Source: Tetradesmus obliquus
Taxonomy: Eukaryota > Chlorophyta > Chlorophyceae > Sphaeropleales > Scenedesmaceae
NCBI GenBank assembly: GCA_030272155.1
Contig: CP126191.1
Location: 248,001 to 312,000, forward strand
DNA length: 64,000 nt
Direction: 5' to 3'
A program made the translations under genes and the position numbers. Below, in pieces: positions 63,676 through 64,000 of the stretch. The notes below the pieces were generated by a model. It was not told the DNA's origin. It saw nothing but the letters and a program-made list of their open reading frames with translations, and ran no database searches. Numbering within the stretch: the first letter of the stretch is position 1; each line of letters begins with the position of its first letter.

Positions 63676-64000
63676 CGTTGTGGCATCAAATGCTGCAGCC
63701 GCTCAGCAGAAGCAGGAAGCACCGGCAACCGCAGGTGCAGCTGCTGCTTCGCCCACACCAGCTGCCTGTCAAGTCAACACCAGCAGTGAAAGAGTTATAG
63801 CCGCAACGGCAGCAGTGGACCAGGACCAGGCACCAGCACAAGATCAGGCAGTGCTGCAGCAGGGTGCCAAAAGCCATGCCAGACAGAAGCCAGCAGCTGC
63901 AGCAGGAGGTGCAGCAAGCACCAACACAGCTTCAGGAAAACAAACAGGAGGCCAGCAGGCAGCTGCAGCAGCTCCATGCGTGCTGCCCCCACTCACTAGC
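63293..64000 (+). CDS. Unassigned Gln/Ala-rich protein (3' partial)
   Basis: The function is unknown. Exon 1 (63293-63398) codes MTSSSSSCYFAAVTGQPLNS and continues SKDYFDLICSPNASS. The intron 63399-63566 has GTGGGT and CGCAG ends, and exon 2 from 63567 stays open to the window end in phase, about 180 residues in all. After VLLQLALFSSHSSRRSPS comes a CAG-encoded poly-Gln run, then Ala/Gln/Ser-rich sequence without motifs. The short non-repetitive start suggests a real N-terminus; the rest gives no family clue. The ATG at 63293 follows a stop in the same region and is the first in frame. Confidence 0.5.
63628..63674 (+). repeat. CAG tract coding poly-Gln
   Basis: About 15 CAG units are read as Gln in exon 2 of the right-edge gene. 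Confidence 0.95.

Overview
The window looks like nuclear DNA of a green alga. The grounds are genes split by many short GT-AG introns, plant and algal gene families, moderately high GC, and very dense CAG/CTG repeats in exons (poly-Gln, poly-Ala, poly-Ser) and introns. A chlorophycean alga, perhaps of the Scenedesmaceae type, is my inference. No organellar, bacterial or viral genome features were seen.

Layout, left to right. An inositol-tetrakisphosphate 1-kinase (5' end cut by the window edge), two unassigned genes, and a bacterial-type, probably organelle-targeted glutamyl-tRNA synthetase in 12 exons. Next, an NB-ARC/TPR STAND ATPase resembling a plant NLR, a minus-strand secreted Cys-rich protein with a long Ala-rich tail, and a short-chain dehydrogenase. 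Then two tandem paralogous secreted subtilases sharing a doubled Cys-rich module, a SCAMP, and a TSSC4-like U5 snRNP factor. A minus-strand secreted PQQ beta-propeller protein of polyvinyl-alcohol-dehydrogenase type follows, then minus-strand VPS28 of ESCRT-I, and the start of an unassigned gene at the right edge. Three gene-poor stretches (27.2-29.7, 33.9-35.5 and 48.1-50.4 kb) hold no supported gene.

The genes do not form one pathway. SCAMP and VPS28 both serve membrane traffic, and the subtilases, PQQ protein and Cys-rich protein all look secreted.

The most striking signal cuts across at least seven genes: exon edges are copied. Short tandem copies (about 20-150 bp) of the last or first bases of an exon, usually with their splice site, lie in the adjoining intron or just past the stop codon. 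The glutamyl-tRNA synthetase shows this at seven or more boundaries, VPS28 at four, and ITPK, SCAMP, TSSC4, the PQQ gene and a small unassigned gene also show it. Copies past an exon end carry donor sites; copies before an exon start carry acceptor sites. This is what repeated local tandem duplication across exon-intron borders would leave, and it bears on intron growth and alternative splicing. Exon models below were built by hand from splice sites and reading phase; no alignment or transcript was available.
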